DNA from: Frankiaceae bacterium
Lineage (GTDB): Bacteria > Actinomycetota > Actinomycetes > JAFAQI01
NCBI GenBank assembly: GCA_030840545.1
Contig: JAVEEH010000261.1
Span: 1 to 11,303, forward strand
DNA: 11,303 nucleotides
Direction: 5' to 3'
Shown: positions 1 to 7,761 of the stretch, piece by piece
Position numbering within the stretch: the stretch's first letter is position 1
Layout of the letters: each line of letters opens with the position of its first letter
Notes under the pieces: model-generated
The model's database searches: none
What the model was told of the DNA's origin: nothing
Seen by the model: the letters and a program-made list of their open reading frames with translations, nothing else
Program-made: the position numbers and the translations under genes

Positions 1-34
1 AAAAAGTCGGAACATGTCGGCGGATTCGGGAGCC

Positions 35-51
35 GTGGACCGGCAGTCCAC
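35..51. repeat. Inverted repeat GTGGAC-N5-GTCCAC
   Basis: A perfect 6-bp inverted repeat with a 5-nt spacer (CGGCA) lies 18 nt upstream of the CTGACG palindrome and 46 nt before the aldehyde dehydrogenase start. It could be a second operator near the -35 region, or a hairpin belonging to a gene off the left edge. There is no T-run after it, so a classical intrinsic terminator is not supported. No second copy was noticed in the window. The rest of positions 1-69 shows no gene. Confidence 0.4.
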
Positions 52-69
52 ACGCCGGGCCGGCCAGAC

Positions 70-84
70 CTGACGCCGCGTCAG
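70..84. promoter_or_regulatory. Palindromic operator CTGACG-CCG-CGTCAG
   Basis: This is a perfect palindrome with 6-bp arms and a 3-nt centre, ending one base before a TAnnnT -10-like box (86-91) and 13 nt before the GTG start of the aldehyde dehydrogenase. An identical-arm copy with the same placement precedes the acyl-CoA dehydrogenase (4085-4099). Such short palindromes over a core promoter are typical of TetR-family repressors of lipid catabolism in actinobacteria. Assignment to that family is inference, since no regulator gene is in the window. Confidence 0.65.
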
Positions 85-85
85 A

Positions 86-97
86 TACGCTGCCGAC
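86..97 (+). promoter_or_regulatory. Leaderless promoter -10 box of the aldehyde dehydrogenase operon
   Basis: TACGCT at 86-91 fits the actinobacterial -10 pattern TAnnnT. Exactly 6 nt separate it from the GTG at 98, so transcription would begin at or next to the start codon, giving a leaderless mRNA. No Shine-Dalgarno sequence is visible before this GTG, which agrees. No convincing -35 element is seen. The operator at 70-84 would sit in the -35/-10 spacer. Confidence 0.55.
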
Positions 98-1558
98 GTG
101 GGAGCGCAGCAGACATTTCGGCTGTTCATCAACGGCGAGTGGGTCGAGCCGTCCAAGGGCGGCTACGCGGTCGTCAACCCCGCCACGGAGCAGGTGGTCG
201 GCGAAGCACCCGAGGCCGGAGTCGACCAGGTCAACGACGCGGCGGCGGCTGCACGCGACGCCTTTCCCGCCTGGTCACGCACCCCACCCGGTGAGCGGGC
301 CGAGGCGCTCCAGCGGCTGGCCGACGTCTTCGAGCGTCGGATCCCCGATCTGGTGCCGCTCGTGCAGGCCGAGACGGGTGCGACCATGCGCGTCGCCAAG
401 ACCTTGCAGGTCACCCAGTGCGCCGACCGGTTCCGGCGCTATGCCCGGCTGGCCAACGAGAACCACGACATCCCACTGCCGCCGTCGGTGATGCCGAACA
501 CGGCGCTGGCCAAGGGTGGGCTCATCGGCGCGGTCGTGGCCCGGCAACCGGTCGGCGTGGTCGCGTGCATCACGCCCTACAACTTCCCGCTCACCAACAT
601 GGCCGGCAAGGTCGCTCCTGCTCTGGCGATGGGCAACACCGTCGTCGTCAAGCCGGCACCGCAGGACCCGCTGGCCATCCTCCGGTTCGCGGAAGCCGCC
701 GAGGAGGCCGGCCTGCCCCCCGGCGTCTTCAATGTCGTCACCGGCTCCGGCGCCGAGGCCGGCCAGGCGCTGGTCGAAGCCGACATCGACATGGTGTCGT
801 TCACCGGCAGCACCCCCGTCGGGCAGCGCATCGCCGAGACAGCGGGCCGCGGCATGAAGCGGCTGCTGCTCGAGCTGGGCGGCAAGGGTGCCGGCATCGT
901 GTTCGACGATGCGGACGTCGCCGGCGCCGTCGCCGGCATCGGCTCGTCCTGGTCGTTCCACTCCGGTCAGATCTGCACGGCGCCGACCCGCGTCATCGCC
1001 CATCGGGACGTGCACGACGAGCTGGTCGACAAGCTGGCGGCCTATGCCAAGTTCCTCAAGGTGGGAGACCCGCTCGCGGACGACACGATCGTCGGCCCGG
1101 TCATCACCGAGCTTCAGCGCGATCGGGTCGAGTCACTGCTGGACACCGGACGGCAGGACGGCGCCGAGTTCGTCGCCGGTGGCGTCCGCCCAGACCTCGA
1201 CAGCGGCTTCTACGTCGCACCGACACTGCTCACCGGCGTCAAGAACGAGTGGCGGGTCGCTCAGGAGGAGTTCTTCGGGCCGGTCGTCGTCGTCGAGACG
1301 TTCGAGGACGAGGACGAAGCCGTCGCACTCGCCAACGGCACCCCGTTCGGCCTCTATGACTACGTCTGGTCCGCCGACAGCGTCCGGGCCTACCGGGTGG
1401 CGCGGCAGCTGCGCAGCGGCAACGTCGGCATCAACACGGTGCAGCGCAACCACGAGGCGCCGTTCGGTGGTTTCAAGCTCTCGGGCGTCGGTCGCGACGG
1501 CGGCGTGTTCGGGCTGCACGCCTACAGCGAGCTCCAGAGCATCGTCTTCCCGAGCTGA
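98..1558 (+). CDS. Aldehyde dehydrogenase (NAD(P)-dependent, ALDH superfamily)
   Basis: The 486-aa product has the usual length of a class 1/2-type ALDH, a soluble enzyme oxidising an aldehyde to the carboxylic acid. All catalytic landmarks are present: PYNFP with Asn162, VVVKPAP with Lys185 for cofactor binding, FTGSTPVG at about 235-242, LELGGK with the general base Glu259, GQICTAPTR with the nucleophile Cys293, and EEFFGP near 390-395. The GTG start is chosen because it lies 6 nt after a -10-like box with no Shine-Dalgarno, consistent with leaderless translation. It is the first gene of a cluster with an alcohol dehydrogenase 22 nt downstream, so the pair could turn a primary alcohol into an acid. 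The specific substrate cannot be read from the sequence. Confidence 0.95.
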   Translation: MGAQQTFRLFINGEWVEPSKGGYAVVNPATEQVVGEAPEAGVDQVNDAAAAARDAFPAWSRTPPGERAEALQRLADVFERRIPDLVPLVQAETGATMRVAKTLQVTQCADRFRRYARLANENHDIPLPPSVMPNTALAKGGLIGAVVARQPVGVVACITPYNFPLTNMAGKVAPALAMGNTVVVKPAPQDPLAILRFAEAAEEAGLPPGVFNVVTGSGAEAGQALVEADIDMVSFTGSTPVGQRIAETAGRGMKRLLLELGGKGAGIVFDDADVAGAVAGIGSSWSFHSGQICTAPTRVIAHRDVHDELVDKLAAYAKFLKVGDPLADDTIVGPVITELQRDRVESLLDTGRQDGAEFVAGGVRPDLDSGFYVAPTLLTGVKNEWRVAQEEFFGPVVVVETFEDEDEAVALANGTPFGLYDYVWSADSVRAYRVARQLRSGNVGINTVQRNHEAPFGGFKLSGVGRDGGVFGLHAYSELQSIVFPS

Positions 1559-1567
1559 GGCTCCGAC

Positions 1568-1574
1568 GGAGAGG
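1568..1574 (+). promoter_or_regulatory. Ribosome binding site of the alcohol dehydrogenase
   Basis: GGAGAGG lies 6 nt before the ATG at 1581. It fixes the start of the dehydrogenase, whose reading frame stays open far upstream through the aldehyde dehydrogenase gene. Confidence 0.75.
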
Positions 1575-1580
1575 CACGAC

Positions 1581-2633
<1,053 letters not shown>

Positions 2634-2635
2634 CC

Positions 2636-3247
2636 GTGCACGCCGACTTGACCGCTGCTGCGCTCGTCACGAGCGAGTGCCAGAACGGTGTCATCGGTGT
2701 CGGGTCCGCGCTGCCGGAGCTGGCCGACGCCGCCCGCCACACTGTGCTGCCCAACGGTGCGCGACTGTGCGCGGCTGCACGCCAGGCCGGGGTGCCGGTC
2801 ATCCACTGCGTGGCCGGTCGCCGTCCGGACGACCGCGGCTCCAACCGCAACGCCCGGCTGTTCGCAGCGATGCTCAAGTCGCCGGTGCGGCTCGACCTCG
2901 GCGAGCCGGCCACCGACGTCGTCGCGGACTTCGACGTGCACCCGTCCGATTTCGTGCTGTCGCGCATCCACGGGCTCAACCCGATGGCCGGGACCGACCT
3001 GGACCCGATCCTGCGCAATCTCGGCGTCCGCACTCTGGTTGTCGTCGGCGTATCGGTCAACGTCGCCGTGACCAACCTGACCATGGACGCCGTCAACCTC
3101 GGTTATCAGGTGGTGGTGCCCCGCGACGCGGTGGCGGGCTGGCCGTCGTCCTACGCCGATCAGGTCATCGACAACACCCTGCGGCTGCTCGCGGAGATCG
3201 TGGAGACCGACGACCTGGTCAAGGAGTGGTCAACCAGTCCACGATGA
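2636..3247 (+). CDS. Isochorismatase-like hydrolase with altered catalytic triad
   Basis: The 203-aa protein has the isochorismatase/cysteine-hydrolase fold: an N-terminal strand ending in SECQNG (13-18), a VPVIHCV strand (about 53-59), and the C-terminal VVVGVSVNVAV...MDAVNLGY...PRDAVAG block (about 135-168). In the usual family the triad is Asp, Lys, Cys. Here the aligned positions read Glu14, Arg110 (LSRIHG) and Ala144 (NVAV for the common NVCV), so normal cysteine-nucleophile chemistry is unlikely. The function may be a different hydrolysis, binding, or unknown. The GTG at 2636 begins 2 nt after the alcohol dehydrogenase stop. It has no clear Shine-Dalgarno, which suggests translational coupling. 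Its 3' end overlaps the convergent hydrolase gene by 29 nt. Alignment of the triad is by eye. Confidence 0.85.
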   Translation: MHADLTAAALVTSECQNGVIGVGSALPELADAARHTVLPNGARLCAAARQAGVPVIHCVAGRRPDDRGSNRNARLFAAMLKSPVRLDLGEPATDVVADFDVHPSDFVLSRIHGLNPMAGTDLDPILRNLGVRTLVVVGVSVNVAVTNLTMDAVNLGYQVVVPRDAVAGWPSSYADQVIDNTLRLLAEIVETDDLVKEWSTSPR

Positions 3248-4061
3248 GCCGGTTGACCTCGGCGGGACGTTCCAGGTGCAGAAAGTGCCCGACGCCGTCG
3301 AGAATCTCGACGCGTGAACCCGTCGCCAGCTCGGCCTCCGTGCCGTCGGTGCCCTCGACTCCGAACGCCCCGTCAGCGGCGCCGTGCAGATAGAGCGTGG
3401 GCTGCGGCGCTGACGCGCTCGACAGGCCTTCCCCCCGGAACATGGCGCGGTAGTAGCCGATCGCGGCCTTGAGGTTGGCCGGGTCCCGGAGCGATGCCTT
3501 GACGTGCGCGACGTCCTCGGCGGCGTCGTACGACGGCGACCAGTCGCGCCACAGACCGTCGATGAACGCCATGTCGTCGCCGGGCACGACGAGCTCGGCC
3601 AGACCGGTCTGGAACAGGAAGATGTAGAAGCTGCGCTTGAGCTGGGCGTAGGTGAGGAACGCAGCTGCGGCCACGGCCGGCGGAGGCACCGCGACCGTCA
3701 CGAGCCGACGCCACCGCTCGGGTGCACCGGCTGCGGCGGCGTAGGCCGCCATGGCACCCCAGTCGTGGCCGACGAGCACGGCGTCGGCATCGCCGCCCAG
3801 CGTCTCGTGCAACGCGTTGGCATCCGCGGCGAGGGTGGTGATCCGGTAGTCGCCGTCGGCGGGCACCGCGGTCGGGGAATACCCGCGCGTCCACGGAGCC
3901 ACGGCCCGGAAGCCGGCAATGGCGAGCTCGGGGAGCAGGTGACGCCAGGTGTGCGCGGTGTCGGGAAAACCATGGACGCACAAGGCCAACGGCCCGGAGC
4001 CGCAGGTCAGGGTCCCGAACGTGATGCCGTTGGCTGTGATGCTGTCCTGGCGGATCTCCAC
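3219..4061 (-). CDS. Alpha/beta hydrolase, epoxide-hydrolase type
   Basis: The 280-aa soluble protein has the alpha/beta hydrolase core. The oxyanion motif HGFPD is at 30-34, the nucleophile elbow GHDWGA places Asp100 as nucleophile, Asp230 (HGAADGAF) is a candidate acid, and His259 (GVGHFLHLERP) is the catalytic histidine. An aspartate nucleophile followed by Trp is characteristic of epoxide hydrolases, and cap-domain tyrosines fit (Tyr146 in FYIFLFQ, Tyr203/204 in IGYYRAMF). Haloalkane/haloacid dehalogenases share this chemistry and cannot be excluded, and the physiological substrate is unknown. The GTG start has GGAGG 4 nt upstream. The gene is divergent from the acyl-CoA dehydrogenase with a palindromic operator between them, so it may be co-regulated. 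It ends 29 nt inside the convergent isochorismatase-like gene. Confidence 0.9.
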   Translation of the reverse strand: MEIRQDSITANGITFGTLTCGSGPLALCVHGFPDTAHTWRHLLPELAIAGFRAVAPWTRGYSPTAVPADGDYRITTLAADANALHETLGGDADAVLVGHDWGAMAAYAAAAGAPERWRRLVTVAVPPPAVAAAAFLTYAQLKRSFYIFLFQTGLAELVVPGDDMAFIDGLWRDWSPSYDAAEDVAHVKASLRDPANLKAAIGYYRAMFRGEGLSSASAPQPTLYLHGAADGAFGVEGTDGTEAELATGSRVEILDGVGHFLHLERPAEVNRLIVDWLTTP

Positions 4062-4065
4062 CGTG

Positions 4066-4070
4066 CCTCC
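4066..4070 (-). promoter_or_regulatory. Ribosome binding site of the alpha/beta hydrolase
   Basis: GGAGG on the minus strand lies 4 nt before the GTG at 4061 and decides this start. It implies a leadered transcript, unlike the divergent acyl-CoA dehydrogenase, which appears leaderless. Confidence 0.65.
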
Positions 4071-4084
4071 GTACGAACGATCTC

Positions 4085-4099
4085 CTGACGGGGCGTCAG
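4085..4099. promoter_or_regulatory. Palindromic operator CTGACG-GGG-CGTCAG (second copy)
   Basis: The arms are identical to those of the site at 70-84 and only the 3-nt centre differs (GGG for CCG). It ends 2 nt before a TAnnnT box and 14 nt before the GTG of the acyl-CoA dehydrogenase, and lies 23 nt upstream of the divergent alpha/beta hydrolase start. It is therefore positioned to control one or both divergent genes. Two copies with matched placement make chance unlikely. The regulator, presumed TetR-like, is not in the window. Confidence 0.68.
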
Positions 4100-4101
4100 A
4101 T

Positions 4102-4113
4102 TAGGGTAAGCAC
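4102..4113 (+). promoter_or_regulatory. Leaderless promoter -10 box of the acyl-CoA dehydrogenase
   Basis: TAGGGT at 4102-4107 matches TAnnnT and stands exactly 6 nt before the GTG at 4114, the same spacing as at the aldehyde dehydrogenase promoter. This predicts transcription starting at the start codon. The AGGG inside the box could alternatively act as a weak Shine-Dalgarno in a longer transcript. Confidence 0.55.
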
Positions 4114-5286
4114 GTGGACCTTCGCTTCTCCGCCGCGGACGAGGCGTTCCGGGCCGAGGTCAAGGGGTGGCTGGACGAGCACCTCGTCGGCGAGTTCGCC
4201 GAGCTTCGCGGCGCGGGCGGCCCAGGCCGTGAGCACGAAGGCTTCGAGACCCGCCGGGCCTGGGAGCGGCTGCTCGGTCGCGACGGCTGGGTCGGCATCG
4301 GCTGGCCGGCACCGCACGGACGCGGCCTGCCGCTGATGCAGCAGGTCGTGTTCCACGAGGAGTACGCGAAGGCAGCTGCCCCGCAGCGGGTCAACCACAT
4401 GGGCGAGAACCTTCTCGCGCCGACACTCATCGCGTTCGGCACCGACGAGCAGTGCAGCCGCTTCCTCCCGCCGATCGCGAATGGGGCGGAGCTCTGGTGC
4501 CAGGGCTACTCCGAGCCCGGCGCCGGGTCGGACCTGGCCAACGTGGCGACGAAGGCCCGGCTCGACGGCGACGAGTGGGTGGTGACGGGACAGAAGGTGT
4601 GGACGTCGCTCGCGCATCTCGCCGACTGGTGCTTCGTCATTGCCCGCACCGACTCCGGCTCGTCCCGTCACAGCGGGCTGTCCTACCTGTTGGTGCCGAT
4701 GGACCAACCGGGGGTCGACGTCCGGCCGATCGTGCAGCTGACCGGCACCTCGGAGTTCAACGAGGTCTTCTTCGATGGTGCCCGGACCGCGGCGGCCAAC
4801 GTCGTGGGGGAGCCCGGCGACGGCTGGCGGGTGGCGATGGGGACGCTGGGCTTCGAGCGCGGCGTCGCGACCCTCGGCCAGCAGATCGGCTTCGGCCGGG
4901 AGCTCGACGCGGTGATCGACGCGGCCCGGCGCACCGGGGCAGTGGACGACCCGTTGCTGGCCGATCGGATCACCCGGGCCTGGATCGACCTGCGCGTGCT
5001 GCGCTACACCGCCTTGCGGATGCTGACCGCTGACGCCTCCAGCGGTGCACCATCCGACGCGGGCGCGTCCATCTCCAAGCTGTTGTGGGCCGGCTGGCAC
5101 CAGCGGCTGGGCGAGCTCGCGATGTCAGTGCTCGGCGCCGACAGCACTGAGGTCGCGGCGTCCGGCGGTCTCGACGACCTGCAGCGGCTCTTCCTGTTCA
5201 GCCGGTCGGACACCATCTACGGCGGCTCCAACGAGATCCAACGCGACATCATCGCCCGCCGGGTGCTCGGCCTTCCGCGCGGCTGA
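4114..5286 (+). CDS. Acyl-CoA dehydrogenase (FadE-like)
   Basis: The 390-aa FAD-dependent enzyme introduces the alpha-beta double bond in an acyl-CoA, the first step of a beta-oxidation cycle. Visible features are the N-terminal helical domain (about 1-120), the flavin/substrate signature QGYSEPGAGSDLA (130-142), VTGQKVWTS (158-165), and the C-terminal helical domain with IYGGSNEIQR (368-377), a standard family signature. The position of the C-terminal catalytic Glu of short/medium-chain enzymes is Gly370. Glu248 in GFERG aligns by eye with the helix-G Glu of isovaleryl-CoA dehydrogenase and long-chain enzymes and is the probable base. The length is that of a single-domain homotetrameric enzyme, and no second subunit lies beside it. 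The GTG start is set by the -10 box and operator just upstream. Confidence 0.95.
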   Translation: MDLRFSAADEAFRAEVKGWLDEHLVGEFAELRGAGGPGREHEGFETRRAWERLLGRDGWVGIGWPAPHGRGLPLMQQVVFHEEYAKAAAPQRVNHMGENLLAPTLIAFGTDEQCSRFLPPIANGAELWCQGYSEPGAGSDLANVATKARLDGDEWVVTGQKVWTSLAHLADWCFVIARTDSGSSRHSGLSYLLVPMDQPGVDVRPIVQLTGTSEFNEVFFDGARTAAANVVGEPGDGWRVAMGTLGFERGVATLGQQIGFGRELDAVIDAARRTGAVDDPLLADRITRAWIDLRVLRYTALRMLTADASSGAPSDAGASISKLLWAGWHQRLGELAMSVLGADSTEVAASGGLDDLQRLFLFSRSDTIYGGSNEIQRDIIARRVLGLPRG

Positions 5287-5307
5287 CACGCGGCCCGCCG
5301 CGGTGTC
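5285..5307. terminator. Possible bidirectional terminator hairpin between convergent genes
   Basis: The 23-nt gap between the acyl-CoA dehydrogenase stop (5286) and the stop of the last mce-associated gene (5310) holds a GC-rich hairpin: GACACGCGG pairs with CCGCGGTGTC across CCCG, with one bulged G. There is no T-run on either strand, so termination efficiency is uncertain; such stems without U-tracts are common in high-GC actinobacteria. Confidence 0.45.
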
Positions 5308-5309
5308 CG

Positions 5310-5888
5310 TCACAACGCGTTGAGCTGTGACACCAGCCATCTGCCGTGCACCCGCGACATGGTCATGCGGACCCGGCTCTGGTCGATGCGCGTGGTCGGA
5401 GTCTTCTGGCCGGTGAGCTGCTTGACCGACGCCTGGTCGACGAACAACAGCACCACGACCTCGTTGTGAGAGGCACTGACGACGCCGGGCGTGCTCGGTG
5501 AGGCCTGGACGATCGCCCGAGCCTGCTTGGCCTGGGCGAGCAGCTGAGCGGCCGTCTGCGCGTACTGCTTCGCGAACAGTCCGGTCGAGTCGGCCTTGGC
5601 CCGTGCGATGTCCGCGTCGATCGTGCGGTAGTCGTAGGACAGCACGTCCCGGGCGACCTGTCGGGCCGCCGCCACTGCCTCGCGTCGAGCGGTCTGCGTC
5701 TGCGCGTCGGCGCGGTCGTGCAGCCCGAGGACGACGACCGCGGCGGCCGCGGGGACACACAACGCGGCGGCGAGCGCCGCCGGCAGAGCAAGGCCGCGCC
5801 GCCGCGACGGGCGGGGCGCCCGTGCGGGGCGCGGCGGGCGCGCCTCGTGCCGGTGCCGTCCGCCCGCTGTCGGCCGGTCCTGGCTCAT
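5310..5888 (-). CDS. Mce-associated membrane protein (second, last gene of the operon)
   Basis: The 192-aa protein has a basic, Pro/Arg-rich N-terminus (about 1-32), one hydrophobic segment (about 34-57) and an extracytoplasmic domain. Its motifs are those of Mce-associated proteins: LSYDYRTIDADI near 83-94, a TGLF segment, and the closing RMTMSRVHGRWLVSQL near 174-189. Members of this family are thought to stabilise or assist the Mce transport complex at the membrane. The ATG overlaps the stop of the preceding gene by 4 nt (ATGA), so translation is probably coupled. Two such genes after mceF matches the arrangement known downstream of mycobacterial mce4. The assignment rests on motif pattern and context, and no enzymatic function is suggested. 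Confidence 0.85.
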   Translation of the reverse strand: MSQDRPTAGGRHRHEARPPRPARAPRPSRRRGLALPAALAAALCVPAAAAVVVLGLHDRADAQTQTARREAVAAARQVARDVLSYDYRTIDADIARAKADSTGLFAKQYAQTAAQLLAQAKQARAIVQASPSTPGVVSASHNEVVVLLFVDQASVKQLTGQKTPTTRIDQSRVRMTMSRVHGRWLVSQLNAL

Positions 5889-6451
5889 TGCGGCAGCCCC
5901 GCGAACGCGACGTCGCTCACGAGCCAGTGTCCGTTGACCCGCTGCAGCGTCATCACCATCCGGTAGTGCTTCAACACCGGCTGCGGTGCAGCGGTCGTGG
6001 CGACCGTTGCGTCCGTCGCCAGCACGACCTGCGCGCTGCCCGCGGACAGCGACAGCCTGACCAGCCCGGCAGAGAGCACCGAGCCACTCGACTGCGACTT
6101 CTCGCGCGCCAGCACCGCGGGGAACTGCGCGCGTTCCGACTCGAACTTGGCCCGCAGGCCGCCGGTCGCTCCGGCGAGGATGCGGTCGAGGTCACGCGTG
6201 GCCGACGTATAGCTCAACGTCGTCAGGTTCACTGCCTCCTGCCGCGCCGCCTGGAGCACTCCCTGCCGGGCGTCGTCCCGGCTGGAGCGGTCGTTGGTGC
6301 GCAGCACGAGGATCACGACGAGTGCGATCAGGGCTGCGAGCACGAGGAAGGGCAGCGCGAGCAGCAGGCCCCGGCCCGCATGCCGCGCTTGCGCAGCCTC
6401 GCCCGACCCCTCGGGGTCTAGCTCATCGGGCCGAACAGCAACCACATCCAC
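5885..6451 (-). CDS. Mce-associated membrane protein (first)
   Basis: The 188-aa protein has a short cytoplasmic N-terminus, one transmembrane segment (about 29-51) and an outside domain with the family pattern LSYTSATRDLDRILAGATGG (79-98) and a final MTLQRVNGHWLVSDV (167-181). It is homologous in layout to the next gene but clearly diverged from it, as expected for an old paralogous pair. The GTG at 6451 is chosen because GGGAG lies 7 nt upstream, within the mceF coding region. This makes a 34-nt overlap with mceF, longer than the 4-nt overlaps elsewhere in the operon. An in-frame GTG two codons later (6445) is possible. Its presumed role is accessory to the Mce import complex. Confidence 0.84.
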   Translation of the reverse strand: MDVVAVRPDELDPEGSGEAAQARHAGRGLLLALPFLVLAALIALVVILVLRTNDRSSRDDARQGVLQAARQEAVNLTTLSYTSATRDLDRILAGATGGLRAKFESERAQFPAVLAREKSQSSGSVLSAGLVRLSLSAGSAQVVLATDATVATTAAPQPVLKHYRMVMTLQRVNGHWLVSDVAFAGLPQ

Positions 6452-7761
6452 GAACGATCTCCCAACACGCGCTGCTCACCGCCGGTGGACCCGAGCACGT
6501 AGCTGCTCCCGTCCGGGACCGAGAACAGCTGGCCGAGGCCGGTGCCGATGCTGGTGGCACCGACCCTCGCCGTCCCGACACCAGATGATCCACCACCGCC
6601 GGGAAGGCCCTTGTTCTGGCGGTAGCTGGGCTCGTCGCCGAGGCGCTTGCCGTCCGGCTCCGGCGCCATGCGTGCACCACGAACGTTGACGTCGGCAGAG
6701 GTCGGCTCCTTGCAGAACGACCCATAGCGGATCGGCGGGTACTTCAGGGCCGTCGGCAGCCGCCGCTTGGCCGGGTTCAGATAGCCCTTCTTGCAGGGTT
6801 GGTGGTCGTTGGCAGGCGGGATCGGTACGCCGAACCGGGTGGAGCCGTTGCCCGGGAACAGCCCGAACGACGTCGCGACGACGTAGGGATAGATGATCAG
6901 GATCTGGCGCAGGGCCGGGATGCGTACGGCGGTGACCTGGCCGAGCGATGTCAGGTTGCCGAGCAGGATCGGCAGGGTGGCGTCGATGCTGTGATCGAGC
7001 GCGATGAGCTGGGTCGCTGCGGGCGCGCCGTTGTCGATGACCGCCCGCAGGTCGGTGTCGCTGGACCGCAAAGCGTCGGTGAACTTCGCGAGGTTGTTGG
7101 AGAACCGCACGATGCTCGACGACAGGGAGTTCTGGGTGTCGAGGACGGTGCCGCTGTCCTGGATCAGTGACACGGTCTGCGGCAGCGCGGCTTGCGCCGA
7201 CGCGAGCAGCGCGTGGGTCGAGTCCAGCAACCGGCGCAGGTCCGGGCCGGTCTCGGCGAATGCCGTGCCGAGCTCGGTCACGACAGTGTGGAGATCGTTT
7301 CGAGGCACCGAGTTGACGAGCCGGTCGAGGTTGACGAGCAGATCCTGCGTCGACACCGGCAGCGTCGTCCGGGACTGCGGGATGACACTGCCGGCGTGCA
7401 GGTAGGGCCCCCCCGTGGCCGACGGCCGCAGGTCGATGAACTGCTCACCGATCGGAGAGCCGTTGCCGACGACGGCAGCCGTGCCGGCCGGGATCTTTGT
7501 GGTCGACGTCAGCTCGAGTGCCACCCGGATGCCGTTCGGACGCAGCGTGATGCCACCCACGCGTCCCACCTCGACGCCCCGGTAGGTGACGCTGGCAGTG
7601 GTGAACAGGCCACCGGAGTCGGACAGGTCGACGTAGGCCGTGTAGCGCTGGCCGAGCAGAGTCTGCCCGAGACCGATGTAGTGCAGCAGGATGTAGCTGA
7701 TGCCGAGCACCGCGATGACGACGAACACGCCCGCCTTGATCCACACGCTGCGGCCGATCAC
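6418..7761 (-). CDS. mceF: MceF-type substrate-binding protein (MCE/MlaD family)
   Basis: The 447-aa protein has an N-terminal transmembrane anchor (about 9-28) and one MCE domain (about 38-112, with VTYRGVEVGRV and GEQFIDL). A long helical region to about 285 follows. The C-terminal part contains the paired Cys323 (QPCKKGY) and Cys350 (GSFCKEP), the VNVRGARMAPEP segment, and a Gly/Ser-rich tail. MCE proteins form the hetero-oligomeric channel that carries lipids across the periplasm to YrbE permeases. Position after the lipoprotein MceE, and last of the series, identifies it as MceF. The GTG start overlaps the mceE stop by 4 nt (GTGA). The two cysteines may form a disulfide outside the cell, which is inference. 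Confidence 0.93.
   Translation of the reverse strand: MIGRSVWIKAGVFVVIAVLGISYILLHYIGLGQTLLGQRYTAYVDLSDSGGLFTTASVTYRGVEVGRVGGITLRPNGIRVALELTSTTKIPAGTAAVVGNGSPIGEQFIDLRPSATGGPYLHAGSVIPQSRTTLPVSTQDLLVNLDRLVNSVPRNDLHTVVTELGTAFAETGPDLRRLLDSTHALLASAQAALPQTVSLIQDSGTVLDTQNSLSSSIVRFSNNLAKFTDALRSSDTDLRAVIDNGAPAATQLIALDHSIDATLPILLGNLTSLGQVTAVRIPALRQILIIYPYVVATSFGLFPGNGSTRFGVPIPPANDHQPCKKGYLNPAKRRLPTALKYPPIRYGSFCKEPTSADVNVRGARMAPEPDGKRLGDEPSYRQNKGLPGGGGSSGVGTARVGATSIGTGLGQLFSVPDGSSYVLGSTGGEQRVLGDRSWMWLLFGPMS
6459..6463 (-). promoter_or_regulatory. Ribosome binding site of the first Mce-associated gene, inside mceF
   Basis: GGGAG on the minus strand lies 7 nt before the GTG at 6451. It supports that start although the result is a 34-nt overlap with mceF. 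Confidence 0.6.

Noticed and set aside
275..1015. 246-codon minus-strand open frame inside the aldehyde dehydrogenase
   Set aside because: It is an antisense shadow with no motif. The plus strand holds a complete catalytic set here.
888..1580. Long upstream extension of the alcohol dehydrogenase reading frame
   Set aside because: This part overlaps the well-supported aldehyde dehydrogenase in another frame and is Ser/Arg/Thr-rich without domain signal. The ATG at 1581 has a good Shine-Dalgarno and begins the normal family N-terminus.
4096..5100. 334-codon minus-strand open frame opposite the acyl-CoA dehydrogenase
   Set aside because: It is a high-GC antisense shadow: low-complexity composition, no recognised motif, and the plus strand encodes a complete enzyme with all signatures.
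5310..6451. The two Mce-associated genes as a recent tandem duplication
   Set aside because: They share layout and short motifs but differ along most of their length, with no long nucleotide repeat noticed. They are better explained as old paralogues, as in other mce operons.
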